In this document: positions 35,014 to 44,879 of the stretch, in pieces
Layout of the letters: every line of letters starts with the position of its first letter
Numbering within the stretch: the first letter of the stretch is position 1
Source of the DNA: Dolomedes plantarius
Taxonomy: Eukaryota > Arthropoda > Arachnida > Araneae > Dolomedidae
Direction of reading: 5' to 3'
Assembly (NCBI GenBank): GCA_907164885.2
Contig: OU015499.1
Span: forward strand, 146,408,812-146,472,811
DNA: 64,000 bases
Translations under genes and position numbers: made by a program
The notes under the pieces: generated by a model
What the model saw: only the letters and a program-made list of their open reading frames with translations
What the model was told of the DNA's origin: nothing
Databases searched by the model: none

Positions 35014-36383
35014 TTAAAAGGACGTTACATAGTTTTCTAAATTTTTAAAGAGTTCGTCAAAGTCTTCCGACATGTTTAAAAAGTTTGGAGTTTGAGGTTC
35101 TTCCAAAAAAGTCTCCATGATCAATTCCTCCGAATTGATTTTTTCAAAGTCCATTTGGCTCGTCGACAAGTCCATATCGATTTGTTCCAAATCCGTGTTC
35201 TTTGTCGACAAGTCCATATCGATTTGTTCCAAATCCGTGTTCTTTGTCGACAAGTCCATAGGTTCAGGGACATAGTCTAATGTCTGGACATAATCAAGCG
35301 GAATCGGGGGTCCCAATTCCCGATTTCGAATGTCATTGTACATGTCGGCGAATTGGGGTATCAGATACAAGACTGTCTGAGGCGGATGAAAAGAAGGTAT
35401 TTCAAGTGGATTCGTCTGTGATTCCGCATCCATGACGACTGACGGTTCCGGATCCATGACGACTGACGACGACGGTTCCGGATCCATTTGGGGAGGTTCG
35501 AACGAGTGATACACATTACGAACCGGAGGCGGCGGAGGTACCATCATCAATTCGTCAAGTCTGTCCAATGCCGGAGTTTGGGGAACATTGTCGTAAATGT
35601 TCCTCTTCCGTTTTAATTTGGTAGTCTCCCTCCAATTCCTGCACTCGAAGGGCAATTCTAGGTCGGCTCTCACGACGTCCACAGAAAAGAGAGTCTTGGG
35701 CGGTCACCCGGTACTTGGATTCGGGTTCCAGGACGAAACATTTGTAGACGAACTGGTCGGCGTCTCGGAATCCCCTTTTTCTGCGGACGACATCGAAAGA
35801 TCTGGTTTTTTTTTCAGGCAACACGTAGAAGAAGAGGGGTACCGTCGTGGTCTGGTAAATGTGACAGGTCCCAGGTTCCACCACACGTTGTCCAAAAGTA
35901 AAATATTGTTTTACCACGAACGTGTTGTCGTACCTGACGAAGAAAGAATGAAAGAAAAAAAATATGGAATGAGCTCCAATATATAGATATATAGATATAT
36001 ATATATATTTTCTTTTTTTTTTAAAAAAAAATAGGTCGTATTCAAATCCCCATTCGAAATGGTACTTACCGAAAACTCACTCGAACGTTTTTTTTTTTCC
36101 TGACACGTCGATCCAATTTCAGACGAGCGGCCACGGCGTCCCAGCTGACAGAATCGTAGTCATCCCAGCGGGTAAAAGATTCTCTGCCAGTCCTGTAGAA
36201 ATTGGCGATTAAATTTTCACTTCTGTCTTCGAGGGGGGCAAAAAATACCCTGTCGTCCTCCAAATATGCCGTGGAAATCAAAAGTTTACGCGAATCAAAA
36301 ATATTCCGAAATCCTCTCTTTGTTTCGGGGTGCTGCAGCAATCGGACGGTAGTCGATAGCTTGGAAGGGAAAGCGTCAGCCAT
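35014..36383 (-). pseudogene. gene G, copy 2: spliced acidic regulator, frameshifted
   Basis: Exon 1 is 36,383-36,070 and exon 2 is 35,933-35,014. The intron (136 bp) has GTAAGT at its start and CAG at its end. A two-base loss near 35,696 (compared with the other two copies) shifts the frame in the middle of exon 2. Downstream, this copy has one extra 13-residue M-D-L-S-T-K-N-T-D-L-E-Q-I unit, giving three M-D-L-S motifs in a row where the others have two. See 51,781-55,154 for the domain description. Confidence 0.88.
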
Positions 36384-37528
36384 ATCGTTCACGAGCGAGC
36401 AAGTCGAATGAGAGAATTGCAAATCGGTGTCGTCCTTTTATACGATCCGGAACCCGTTATCTGATAAGATATGACTTTCTATTTTTGTTTTGTTTTTTTT
36501 GTTTTTAGTTGTCCAATGTTGTGAAATTGTTTTTCATATCAAACAATTTTTTTTCCAAGTTTGTTCTTATATTGATTTTTAATAATTGTTAAAAAAGGGT
36601 TTCATTTAGGATTGGAATGCTTTCTAATACCATTACTGGAGTTGAATCCTCTGATAATATAGTTGATATTACATGTGGTCATTTCTAATACCATCCTTTT
36701 CTAACACAATTAGCTAAAAATGTATTATAATGGACATTTATTCCATGATTTTAGGGGTCATTTGTTAATTATTATAAGGTCGTCCTGTCTATGTTTCACA
36801 TCTAGCTAACATTCATAAAGTTCTAGATTAAGAGTCCATATAATTTCGTTAAGATTGTAAGTGCTTGTGGATTAAGATTACAGTAAATGAATTTGGATCC
36901 CCTTTGGATAAAAAAAAAATATAGTTGATATTACAGGACCATATAATTTCGTTAAGACTGTAAGTGCTTGGAGGTATTAGATTATTTATTTTAGTATAAT
37001 TATAAAAGGCATCACATTCGAAAGCCAGAAAGACAGAAAAAATCAAAATTAATAAAGTATGAGGATGTATAGAAACATGATTATTCATATGCCAAGAAAG
37101 TATGAGTCAGAACAGATACATGAATATATGTACCTTACACAACAATCGAATTTTTTACCACTACTGGTAGATACATTAAGGATATATTTAACACATTGGA
37201 ATTTTTTTTTTGAAAAAGCTGAACAAGGAAAGGGACTGTTTTACAATAAATAGATTATTTATTTTGTTAACAAATACGGATTTACAATTACTAGCAGATA
37301 TATTGAGGATATTGTTTTGTTTTTCAAAGTACCACTATCGGGTGTTTGTATATCAATAGACTATTGAAAAAAAAAAGAATTGAAAGAATATTTTTTTCAA
37401 AAAAAAATGCCATCATCGGGTGACTGATTGGAGGAAAGAAATATTGTTACTATTGAAAACACATTTCTACAAATGAAACAAAGTCTTTTTTATTATTATT
37501 TTTCCAACGTTGGTAATAATTTTGACGC

Positions 37529-37581
37529 AAAAAAATGGCCAGAGAACGTCTTTTTTCAAGACGTTCTCTGGCCATTTTTTT
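37529..37581. repeat. hairpin H2 (after gene F), copy 2
   Basis: Perfect 22-24 base arms with the ATGGCCAGAGAACGTC core. The trailing motif CCAACGTTGG lies at 37,504-37,513. Confidence 0.92.
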
Positions 37582-37642
37582 ACCCCCTTTTTTTCGAAAT
37601 AAAAAGGAGATTAAAAAACAAATACAGTGTTTGTTTTTTTTT

Positions 37643-37885
37643 TTAGTTCAGGAATTTGGTATTCACATCGGACCAAGGCGGCATGTTTGACAATCTTTCT
37701 AAATCTTTGCTGCTGGGATCGTAACAGTCGGGACAATCCCAATATAAGACTTTTCGGCGAGCACAATATACGTGGCAAATGTGCCTACATGAAAATATGA
37801 AGGCACAATGCGGCGGCACCGGCGTCTTGCATCCCCAACAATTGAGTACCGGCAGAGCGGCATAGTGAAGAGCTACTGAACTCAT
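37643..37885 (-). CDS. gene F, copy 2: small RING-H2 protein, intact
   Basis: An 80-residue protein with ligands C16, C19, C33, H35, H38, C41, C51 and C54, spaced as in a RING-H2 zinc domain. This is the signature of E3 ubiquitin ligases, so a role in redirecting ubiquitin is likely but inferred. The RING occupies most of the protein and there is no other domain. The start is ATG 37,885, about 50 bases after a TATA box and close to the predicted start site. Of the three copies this is the only one with all ligands. It lies between gene E upstream and gene G downstream. Confidence 0.8.
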   Translation of the reverse strand: MSSVALHYAALPVLNCWGCKTPVPPHCAFIFSCRHICHVYCARRKVLYWDCPDCYDPSSKDLERLSNMPPWSDVNTKFLN

Positions 37886-38252
37886 TGTGATAAGCGGTCG
37901 AATGATTCCGAAGCCCAGACGGGTCGCCCTTTTTATACGATTTTCAAACCGGATGTTAAGCACCGGAAGTCAGGTCAAAGTTTGTTCCACAAACTTTTTT
38001 TTTATATATATATATACATATATATACAATGTTGGAAATTTTTTTCTTCTTCCTCTGCTGTAGCAATCAATATAGTAAAAAATCCAAAATTGGTTTCCAT
38101 AAATAAAGCAAAGTAGCAATCAATATAGTAAAATCCAAAATTGTTTTTTTTAAATAATCTTTATTTCTGGAAACATCCTCATATCATCTAAAAAAGTAGT
38201 AGAGCAAGCGTGCGACAAGTCCTTATACCAACGTTGTCAGCCCTTTGACCAT

Positions 38253-38312
38253 AAAAAAAATGGGGGCCAAAAAGATGCTTAACTAAGCATCTTTTTGGCT
38301 CCCATTTTTTTT
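38253..38312. repeat. hairpin H1 (after gene E), copy 2
   Basis: Arms AAAATGGGGGCCAAAAAGATG plus; the loop is almost absent. It lies 30 bases after the gene E stop. The trailing motif CCAACGTTGTCAG is at about 38,228-38,240. Confidence 0.92.
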
Positions 38313-38342
38313 ACCCCCTGTGAGAAAAAACAACAAAAGAAA

Positions 38343-38894
38343 TCATCCGAGAGACATTTGTTTCAAGAAACAGAGGTTGAAGTAACATTCATCGGAACAG
38401 GTGTGATGTTCTCGGACAAATCCTCTGAGATGGACGAATAGAGTACGATCCTTTCGAGCCTCCTCCAAAAAAAACAGGGCAAAGCTGTTGGGATCCCATT
38501 CAGGATACCTGTGTAAATCCGGAAGAGGTTTCGAGTCTGTAAAAGTCCGAATTGCTATGCATCCCCCGGGGCAGAATCTCCCGCGATCCAATCTTTCCTG
38601 GATAATTTCGTTCACTCGCCTCAGAAATTTGCGGTTCTGACTTTTCAGAGGCTCCCTTTCCATGTACATCATAAGGGTCTGGTAGTTGTACAAACTACCC
38701 AATTTTTCAAACCAAAATGTCTGATATTCTTTGTAATCGGCCCGACATACAGAGCATTGACGTATACCGCCCTTCACGTATGCTGCTGACAGGCAAACGT
38801 CGTGCATCCTATGATGCGTCGCACACTCTATCATTACAAAAAATATGCCGGATTCCAGCACGGGCTCGTGGCAAATAGCACACACGTCCTCCAT
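38343..38894 (-). CDS. gene E, copy 2: RING-H2 protein, 183 aa
   Basis: An N-terminal RING-H2 has ligands C5, C8, C24, H28, H31, C34, C47 and C50. Helical sequence and a second Cys/His group near the C-terminus follow (CPGGC near residue 113 and HHTCSDEC near 167). A RING at the very N-terminus suggests an E3 ubiquitin ligase with a substrate-binding tail; the target is unknown. ATG 38,894 is the first in frame after the promoter. The copy at 49,272 is also open and differs at a handful of residues, so this gene survives best. In copy 1 it is cleanly deleted. Confidence 0.85.
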   Translation of the reverse strand: MEDVCAICHEPVLESGIFFVMIECATHHRMHDVCLSAAYVKGGIRQCSVCRADYKEYQTFWFEKLGSLYNYQTLMMYMEREPLKSQNRKFLRRVNEIIQERLDRGRFCPGGCIAIRTFTDSKPLPDLHRYPEWDPNSFALFFLEEARKDRTLFVHLRGFVREHHTCSDECYFNLCFLKQMSLG

Positions 38895-39173
38895 CTCGAG
38901 AGTCAGAATGCAAAATGAAATGAATTTTTCTCCGAAGCGGATTTTTATTTACGCGTCAGGAGGTTGCTGATTGGCTATGTGTCAAGAGGTTTCTGATTGG
39001 TCAGATCTTTAAACAATTTGAGAATCCAACTTTGGAAACAACAAAAAAAAAGAAACAATTTCTGATAGCTGTTGATTAAGAATACAATTTTGGAAACAAA
39101 TAATAATAAAAGAGGAAAAAAAAAACACGCAATTCAAGTCTTATGCAAAAAAAAAGTCTTATTGCCAAGGTTG

Positions 39174-39551
39174 TCAAGCATTTCTGTGCAAAAAAATGGC
39201 CGGAACGTCCTTTTTTTTCAGTTCTTTTGGCACTTTGGGAATTTTGAAAGTCCCCCATTTTATCGGGGGTAATTTCAGAATGTTTCTAATAGCATTTTCC
39301 TCCTTCATTCGCTCTTCTCGCGATAACTTTCGGGCATCAGGACACTGGAGGACAACTGGATTTGCAAGTTTAGCGGGGCTTTCTTCTGGAATGTCGTCGA
39401 TGACCGACGCCAATTTCTTACACGCCTCGACCAACAAAGGATTCTCCGGAACTGTTATTGAAAAGTCCAATTTCTTTCGACACCTGTCGGTATTCCAAAA
39501 AACGCGGCGAACGGCCGGTTTCTTCGGAGCTCTGGGACAACTCGGAGCCAT
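39174..39551 (-). pseudogene. gene D, copy 2: C-terminus altered by a deletion
   Basis: It is identical in most of its length to the copy at 48,557 but the last residue before the stop runs on. A deletion of about 65 bases removed the stop and one arm of hairpin H3, so the frame reads 15 extra codons through the remaining arm. The N-terminal motifs are intact, so a product with a foreign tail is possible. Confidence 0.8.
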
Positions 39552-40012
39552 GACGTGTGAGATATGGAGACTGGAGCGCGAGCAATCCTTTATATACCCA
39601 AACTGATATCGCCAAGTAGCCAACAAGTAGCGCCAAATACTAAACGATGATACAATATCTTTAAAACAATATGGGTAGAACAACAAATGGCTGTAGATTA
39701 GCTTTGGTCTGGAATATTGTCGAAGGTTAAAAATCCAAGTTTGACTCTGAATCAATATTGCTTGAGACTATGGGAGGTTGACTATGCATAAGATACAAAG
39801 TTTTGTGGGGGTAGTATAAATCCAAGTATGACTCTGAATAAATATTGCTTCTTTTTTAGGATGTCCAAACAATACTCCAAGTGTTGATACAATATCTTTA
39901 CTACACACTAGCTTGATGAACCAATATCGGCAGAATAAATGACTGCAGACCAACCGCTCTATATATACTCAGAGAAAAGAAAGAAAAAAAAAATTTTTTT
40001 TTTCCTAACCCC

Positions 40013-41005
40013 TCATTCATCCCCTTTGGTCAATTCCTCAAACCTCTTTTTTGAAATTCGGTTTTCTTCTGACAATTCCTCAACCCTCTTTTCCAAGTAT
40101 CGAATTTTTTCGTTGATCAATTGATCTCTTTCCGCGGTCACTTTCGCCAATTCCCGTTCCAAAATCGCGATCCGTTCTCCCGATTTGGTTTCCAGACTAA
40201 GAATCAGTGCTTCCTGTTCCCCATGACGTAGCTTCCATAGTTCCGTTTCGCTCTTCAATTTCTCCAACAGAGGCATGACGGTCTGGAGAGACGTCTGTTG
40301 GTTCTTGGTTGGCACCCAAAGATTCTTGCCGACCACGTCATAAAAACAATTATTCCATTCCGCCTGTTTCGCGATCCATTCTTCGTCGGACAAGTTCAAC
40401 AAAGCGAGATCTTTTTTGAAATGTAACTTTAACCCGTCCAGGAGATGCACGTACGCGTCGCTCACGTCCTTGTTGATGCCGATGGGTTTCCAAAATTTTT
40501 TGACGGGCAGCACAACCGATTTCAAATCGTTCGCGATCTTCTCGACAGGTACATGAAATTTCTTATTCTTCCGAACGCAGTGATCCGCGAAAGATAGGAC
40601 CGACCTTTGACCATTGCGGCGCGTCAATTCTTCCAAAATACCGTCTTCCACGGTTGTAGAAACTGCCAAAGAACAACTCGAAGGGAGCTCGGAACCGATA
40701 CAAAAATGACGATCGCCGGAAGAGCCGGAATCGAATCCGCACGAACATCGGCGATTACTCACGTACCGGATCACGTTTTTCAAATGAGACCACGTCTTGA
40801 TGACCTTGGTCCTCTTGCACACGTAATTGTAAAAAGGTTTTCGGGCGACCCCCACATTTTTCCAACATTTTCGCATGAAATCGCATCCGTCCCCGGCCAC
40901 CAAAATCATGTGCCTGTGATGCCTGTGGATCGGATCCGTCAAAATACCCCCGTCGCACCAACACCAAAAAGGTAGCAAGTAAGCCTTATCTCTATAATTG
41001 GACAT
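40013..41005 (-). CDS. gene C, copy 2: HxH and coiled-coil protein
   Basis: 330 residues, two of which differ from the right-arm copy. See the entry at 47,019-48,011 for domains. It is in the same frame as gene B upstream, separated by a TAG and four codons. Confidence 0.75.
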   Translation of the reverse strand: MSNYRDKAYLLPFWCWCDGGILTDPIHRHHRHMILVAGDGCDFMRKCWKNVGVARKPFYNYVCKRTKVIKTWSHLKNVIRYVSNRRCSCGFDSGSSGDRHFCIGSELPSSCSLAVSTTVEDGILEELTRRNGQRSVLSFADHCVRKNKKFHVPVEKIANDLKSVVLPVKKFWKPIGINKDVSDAYVHLLDGLKLHFKKDLALLNLSDEEWIAKQAEWNNCFYDVVGKNLWVPTKNQQTSLQTVMPLLEKLKSETELWKLRHGEQEALILSLETKSGERIAILERELAKVTAERDQLINEKIRYLEKRVEELSEENRISKKRFEELTKGDE

Positions 41006-41017
41006 GGCATCGTAAAA

Positions 41018-41599
41018 CTACCTGAAATCCGCCGCCCTGACCATAATGTGGTACCATTTCACGGGCGGCCCGAGCACCATGAACTTTTGCACGAAATACG
41101 CAGCGGCATCCACGTTCCCTCGCCACGTCAACGCGTTGCTGGGTTCGGCAGACATCCACCACGTTTCGCCAATATCCTGGTTGTCATAAGGCAAAAACAT
41201 GTGTTCGTAAGCCCACAAATCCAGTACCCTTTCACAACCAAACATGTCTCTCTCGGGGCACATGGGCGTCATGTCAAACGACGGCTTCACCACGTCATCA
41301 ATATCCATACTACCAGTACCCGCATCAACATCATCAACATCATCATAACTCGGCCCATATTTTGCAAGATAAATCGAAAAGCAACTCTTCAAATGTTCCA
41401 CGTGTTGTTTTTTCTGACGAACCTTCCACGTATGCTGCCCCAAGCACCAGGTACACGCATTTTTAATCGTCAAATCGTGAGACTCGGACAAATGTCCCAC
41501 CAACTGCCTGGGAAGCATCGTCGACTCACATAATTGGCAAAGGACGACAATCTTGCATCGCAATACTTGCATCAGGTGCCTTGCCAACGGATCACACAT
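41018..41599 (-). CDS. gene B, copy 2: two-zinc-finger protein ending at a TAG
   Basis: 193 codons from ATG 41,599. See the mirror entry at 46,425-47,006. The TATA box is at about 41,721-41,727. Confidence 0.75.
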   Translation of the reverse strand: MCDPLARHLMQVLRCKIVVLCQLCESTMLPRQLVGHLSESHDLTIKNACTWCLGQHTWKVRQKKQHVEHLKSCFSIYLAKYGPSYDDVDDVDAGTGSMDIDDVVKPSFDMTPMCPERDMFGCERVLDLWAYEHMFLPYDNQDIGETWWMSAEPSNALTWRGNVDAAAYFVQKFMVLGPPVKWYHIMVRAADFR

Positions 41600-41715
41600 T
41601 CGTGAAGCAACAATCTCGAAGGACTCAAAAAAAATGTCGATTGAAAACAATACCACTTTAGCACAACCAATGTATTCGAAAGAAATCCAATGAATGCTAC
41701 TGAGTGAAACGGTAC

Positions 41716-41795
41716 TGGGTTTATATAACCTGGATTTAAAAAAAAAAAAAAAAAATTTTTTTTACATTTCCAGTTATATAAACCCAGTAACATTT
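41716..41795. repeat. A/T-centred palindrome with a TATA box on each arm
   Basis: The gene B promoter TTATATAACCTGGATTT runs into 18 A and then a T run. It is then mirrored as ACATTTCCAGTTATATAAACCC. The palindrome thus carries TATA boxes facing both ways. The outward plus-strand TATA has no clear gene after it. Confidence 0.8.
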
Positions 41796-42335
41796 TTCCT
41801 CTTTCAACGTAATTTTTCCGTATTTTTCAATCAAATCTCATCGTTTTTACAAGATTTTTCCCGTATTTTTTTCAATCAAATCTCATCGTTCAAAAGTCAC
41901 AAAAAGTTTGGTCACGCTGTATCAAGGCCAATTTAGGCAGCAAACAAATTTTCTCATTTCGGCTCGGAGCTCTCGGCCGAAAATTTTTTTCCGAGATTCC
42001 AAAATCAAGTCAATTTAAAAAAAATGGCGTCATACAAATTTACCAGAATCATTCGTAAGATCTCCCGTGCTATGGAACCAATAAGGGCTGGAGGAATTCA
42101 TACGAACTTTTGTATGTAGCATGGATTTGGCTCCAAAATTTCCTTGACCTGCTTCATTGAGAATTCAAATGTTGCGCAAAACAATAGGGGTTGGGGGTAA
42201 ATTTCTGAGACAAAATGTTGAACAATGGCAGAGTATCTACTCGATCGACTTGATCATCAGTATGGTAGAACAACAATGACTCCAGACCAAACGGGACCAC
42301 TATATATACTCCAGGAGTCACGTGACTTTTAGATT

Positions 42336-42530
42336 GGACTCGATTTGGAAATCTCAGAAAATAATTTTCAGCCGAGAACTCTCAGCCTGAATCAGAAATG
42401 AAAATTTCAAAAAAAAAAAAAAAAAAAATTTTTTTTTGAAATTTTCATTTCTGATTTTGGCTGAGAGTTCTCGGCTGAAAAATATTTTCTGAGATTTCCA
42501 AATCGAGTCCTATCTAAAAATGACGTCATA
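42336..42530. repeat. Long palindrome with (A)n(T)n centre
   Basis: Arms of about 85 bases contain GGAAATCTCAGAAAATA, GAGAACTCTCAGCC and ATCAGAAATGAAAATTTC. They are near-perfect reverse complements around a run of A then T. A diverged third copy of one arm lies at about 41,950-42,035. Between this palindrome and the previous one lie another TATA box (near 42,301) and no convincing gene. In the right arm the whole stretch has collapsed to a single A/T tract. Confidence 0.85.
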
Positions 42531-42543
42531 TAAAATAAAACTT

Positions 42544-43602
42544 TCAATGGCGGATCGGATCGATAGGAAATTTAATGATTCTGGATATTTCCCCGACGAT
42601 AGCCTTCCATCTGTGGCAATCCTCCTCTCTGCAATCACAACAACGTCCAGCATCGAAAGGTCTCATCAGCTTAAATCGTATGTTGTCAAAATAAATTTGA
42701 AACGATCGGGCCATCTGTTCGCATCTCCTCATGGTGTACAGGTCCACGACATGGATCCTGTTCACTTTGAACCTGTCAATGCATTTGGTAACGGAAGTGT
42801 TGTTCTGAAATCCGTCCATGGATATGCTGAATTTCCCGTCGCTTATCGTAAATCCTCCATTTTTCGCGATACTCAATACGGCCGTGGAAAAATGGCGCGT
42901 CACTTGTTTCGGGATAGGTTTGCGGTCGTGCCAGATGAGAGGGACGATGGCGAAAGGAATGATTCTGGCAATCCCACAGATGGTCGCTTTCCACCTGTGG
43001 CAATTGAGTCGACGACAATACCTGCAGGACGTCACGTCCGTTTCTAGAATCTGTTCTGGAAGCATTTTTGGGAAACGCGAACTCTTATGTCGCATCCACA
43101 CATCCATGGCACACGAGTCGAGGAGAAAAAGTTGTTTCACAACCATGTCGAAAACGTCCTGGTCCAAAGAATGAAAAGAGTCGTCGTCTCGCGAGATGGA
43201 TATTCTTCCGTTCGTGAGGGTGTATCCGTCCTCCTCGATAGCCAGAACGGCCACGACATTTTTGTGACGAGTCACTTGAAACTGTTTTGTTGTACAATAT
43301 TTCTTGGAGTAGTAGTAAGGTTTCGAGTCGATAAGACGCTTGAAAGATTTGACGGAACGAAATTCTCGTGCAGCAGCGGATCTCCGAATAAGGGGTCTTC
43401 TCGATTCAGGTATCTCAGCAGGGGATTTTCTTGATTCAGGTATCTCAGCAGGGGATTTTCTTGATTCAGGTATCTCAGCAGGGGGCCTTCTCGATTCAGG
43501 TCTCTCAGCAGGGGGCCTTCTCGATTCAGGTCTCTCAGCAGGCATAGTGAATGAAAAATCGTGATGTTCCATGTCTGACAACGACAGCACTGGCATCTCC
43601 AT
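42544..43602 (-). CDS. gene A, copy 2: Pro-rich repeats and duplicated Cys-His-Arg-Trp domain
   Basis: 352 residues, unrecognised. Residues 21-70 are five decapeptides of the form P-A-E-x-P-E-S-R-x-x, which makes a basic, proline-rich, unfolded region. The rest is a tandem duplication: residues ~105-215 and ~228-345 align, each ending in C-x2-C-x4-C-H-R-W-K-A, then G-x-I-x-R-I-I (ligand Cys at 193/196/201 and 321 or 322/324/329). The Cys cluster suggests a structural zinc site. A TATA box lies at 43,685-43,692, about 85 bases before ATG 43,602. Only the C-terminal half is present in copy 3. It could be a regulator or scaffold protein; no function is assigned. Confidence 0.75.
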   Translation of the reverse strand: MEMPVLSLSDMEHHDFSFTMPAERPESRRPPAERPESRRPPAEIPESRKSPAEIPESRKSPAEIPESRRPLIRRSAAAREFRSVKSFKRLIDSKPYYYSKKYCTTKQFQVTRHKNVVAVLAIEEDGYTLTNGRISISRDDDSFHSLDQDVFDMVVKQLFLLDSCAMDVWMRHKSSRFPKMLPEQILETDVTSCRYCRRLNCHRWKATICGIARIIPFAIVPLIWHDRKPIPKQVTRHFSTAVLSIAKNGGFTISDGKFSISMDGFQNNTSVTKCIDRFKVNRIHVVDLYTMRRCEQMARSFQIYFDNIRFKLMRPFDAGRCCDCREEDCHRWKAIVGEISRIIKFPIDPIRH

Positions 43603-43684
43603 GGCAATCTCAAATCACAAGCAAAGGTCTTGTCTCTAAGGAGAAATACAATCAGACTGATTGCCAATCCAACCGACAGCAACA

Positions 43685-43692
43685 TTTATATA
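43685..43692 (-). promoter_or_regulatory. TATA box of gene A
   Basis: TATATAAA on the minus strand, followed about 30 bases on by TGGATTGG-type sequence and then the ATG. It fits the layout seen at genes B, D, F and G. Confidence 0.65.
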
Positions 43693-44103
43693 GGCCAGGA
43701 TTTGGAAAAAAAAAAAAAAATTTTTTTTTTTTGATTATACAACGGGGCTGCAAACTTTTTCGTAACATTTCTGCAAACGTTTTCAAAATATTTTCACAAA
43801 CTTTTTCCAAACATTTTCACAATTTTTTTTTTCAATCTTGTAGTATATAAGAGGGCTGCAAGGTTTTTCAATTCAGATGAATTCAATCCAGTTGATCAAT
43901 CCTTTTCAATTTCAACAATCATTGCAATTTATACAGTACCTGAAAAAAACTTGTACGTTGAACAATCATTGCAATTTATAAAATACCTGAAAAAAAAAAT
44001 AAAAATAAAAATAAAAATAAATTTACCATGGGGGGTCTCAGACCCTCGAGTCAAACCACTTCGGGGGTCGTCTCAGACCGTCGTCCTCCAGGTCCCTGGC
44101 CAG

Positions 44104-44246
44104 CCCAGAGGGGGGTATGCTTGGGTAGCGCCGGCCCCCCTGGACATCCAACCAGGAACCCCGGGAGGTCTCGGACCCTGAGGTCAGGACCATCCCGGTT
44201 AGTCCAGAGGGGGGTATGCTTGGGTAGCGCCAGCCCCTCTGGACTT
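44104..44246. repeat. GC-rich hairpin repeat, two copies
   Basis: CCAGAGGGGGGTATGCTTGG and the following ~20 bases to CCCCTCTGGAC occur at about 44,104 and 44,205. Each copy can fold on itself through the CCAGAGGGG and CCCCTCTGG ends. The block stands out as GC-rich in AT-rich surroundings. Confidence 0.85.
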
Positions 44247-44879
44247 GAGGGTTAGTTCTCCATCGGAGAACCACCCGCTCCGGCCGCAGCCGGAGAACTG
44301 AAGATTTCAGCGTTGGAGGGCCTCCTTATATACGATCCGAGTGAAACGCAGCGCCCCCTGGCGGATTTTTGTCTGTATGCCTTCAGATCTCGAAGAGAGA
44401 AGACGTGCTGGGATTGAGCTCCCAATGTTAAAATATACTTTGCGCTATAACGTTGGAATGCATGGACGGATCGACTTGAAATTTTTATAAGGGGTAGGGT
44501 TTCGTATAAGGCTCATATTGATCCCTCTACAAGGGGGTCCAGGACCCTTGGAACTTTGCCAAAAATGACTTTAGAAATTTCTTTCTGTAATATCTCTCGA
44601 ACCAATGACCCCAGGGGCTTGAAATTTTTATAGTATATAGAGTGTGATAGGATGTTTAAGATGACCCTACCGTGGGGTCTCCAGGACCCCCGGAAGTGGG
44701 TTAAAACAAAAATTTTGGAATATCACTTGGCCGAGTTGATTTTCGTACTGAGGGGGTCGAGTAGAGTTGAATGGTACTAACCGGAAGTCTCTACTTCCGG
44801 TAAAAGTTCTTTTGGGCCTAGACCCTCCATATTTGGCCACCTTAAAGATCAAGTGAAAGCCTATCGAACGCCAAAATTT

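Larger units (their letters stand above)
26176..43140. repeat. Giant inverted repeat, left arm
   Basis: The reverse complement of this stretch reappears at 45,518-64,000. Outer parts pair with a coordinate sum near 90,176, and inner parts with sums of 88,024 to 88,658. The steps in the sum mark indels between arms: a ~2.04-kb insertion in the right arm (52.3-54.3 kb), an 84-bp duplication at 48.2 kb, and ~630 bp absent from the right arm near 46.2 kb. The arm includes host flank, so it is not just the virus-like cassette that is duplicated. The true outer limit is not visible. Confidence 0.95.
34373..43740 (-). mobile_element. Virus-like cassette, copy 2 (most complete copy)
   Basis: Genes read on minus from A (43,602) through B/C, D, E, F and G (35,014), each with its own upstream TATA box, then the 60-bp repeats and H4. 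Spacing is tight (60-600 bases between genes). Codon use is more GC-rich than the flanking host DNA (which is about 70% AT by eye). A, E and F are intact here. B and C are separated by a TAG, D has a changed C-terminus, and G is frameshifted. Confidence 0.85.

Noticed and set aside
41048..41533. 161-codon plus-strand frame opposite gene B (mirrored at 46,491-46,976)
   Set aside because: Antisense shadow; gene B has zinc-ligand patterns and a TATA box, this frame has neither.
42520..43047. 175-codon plus-strand frame opposite gene A (mirrored at 45,611-46,108)
   Set aside because: Antisense shadow of the duplicated Cys-rich domain.
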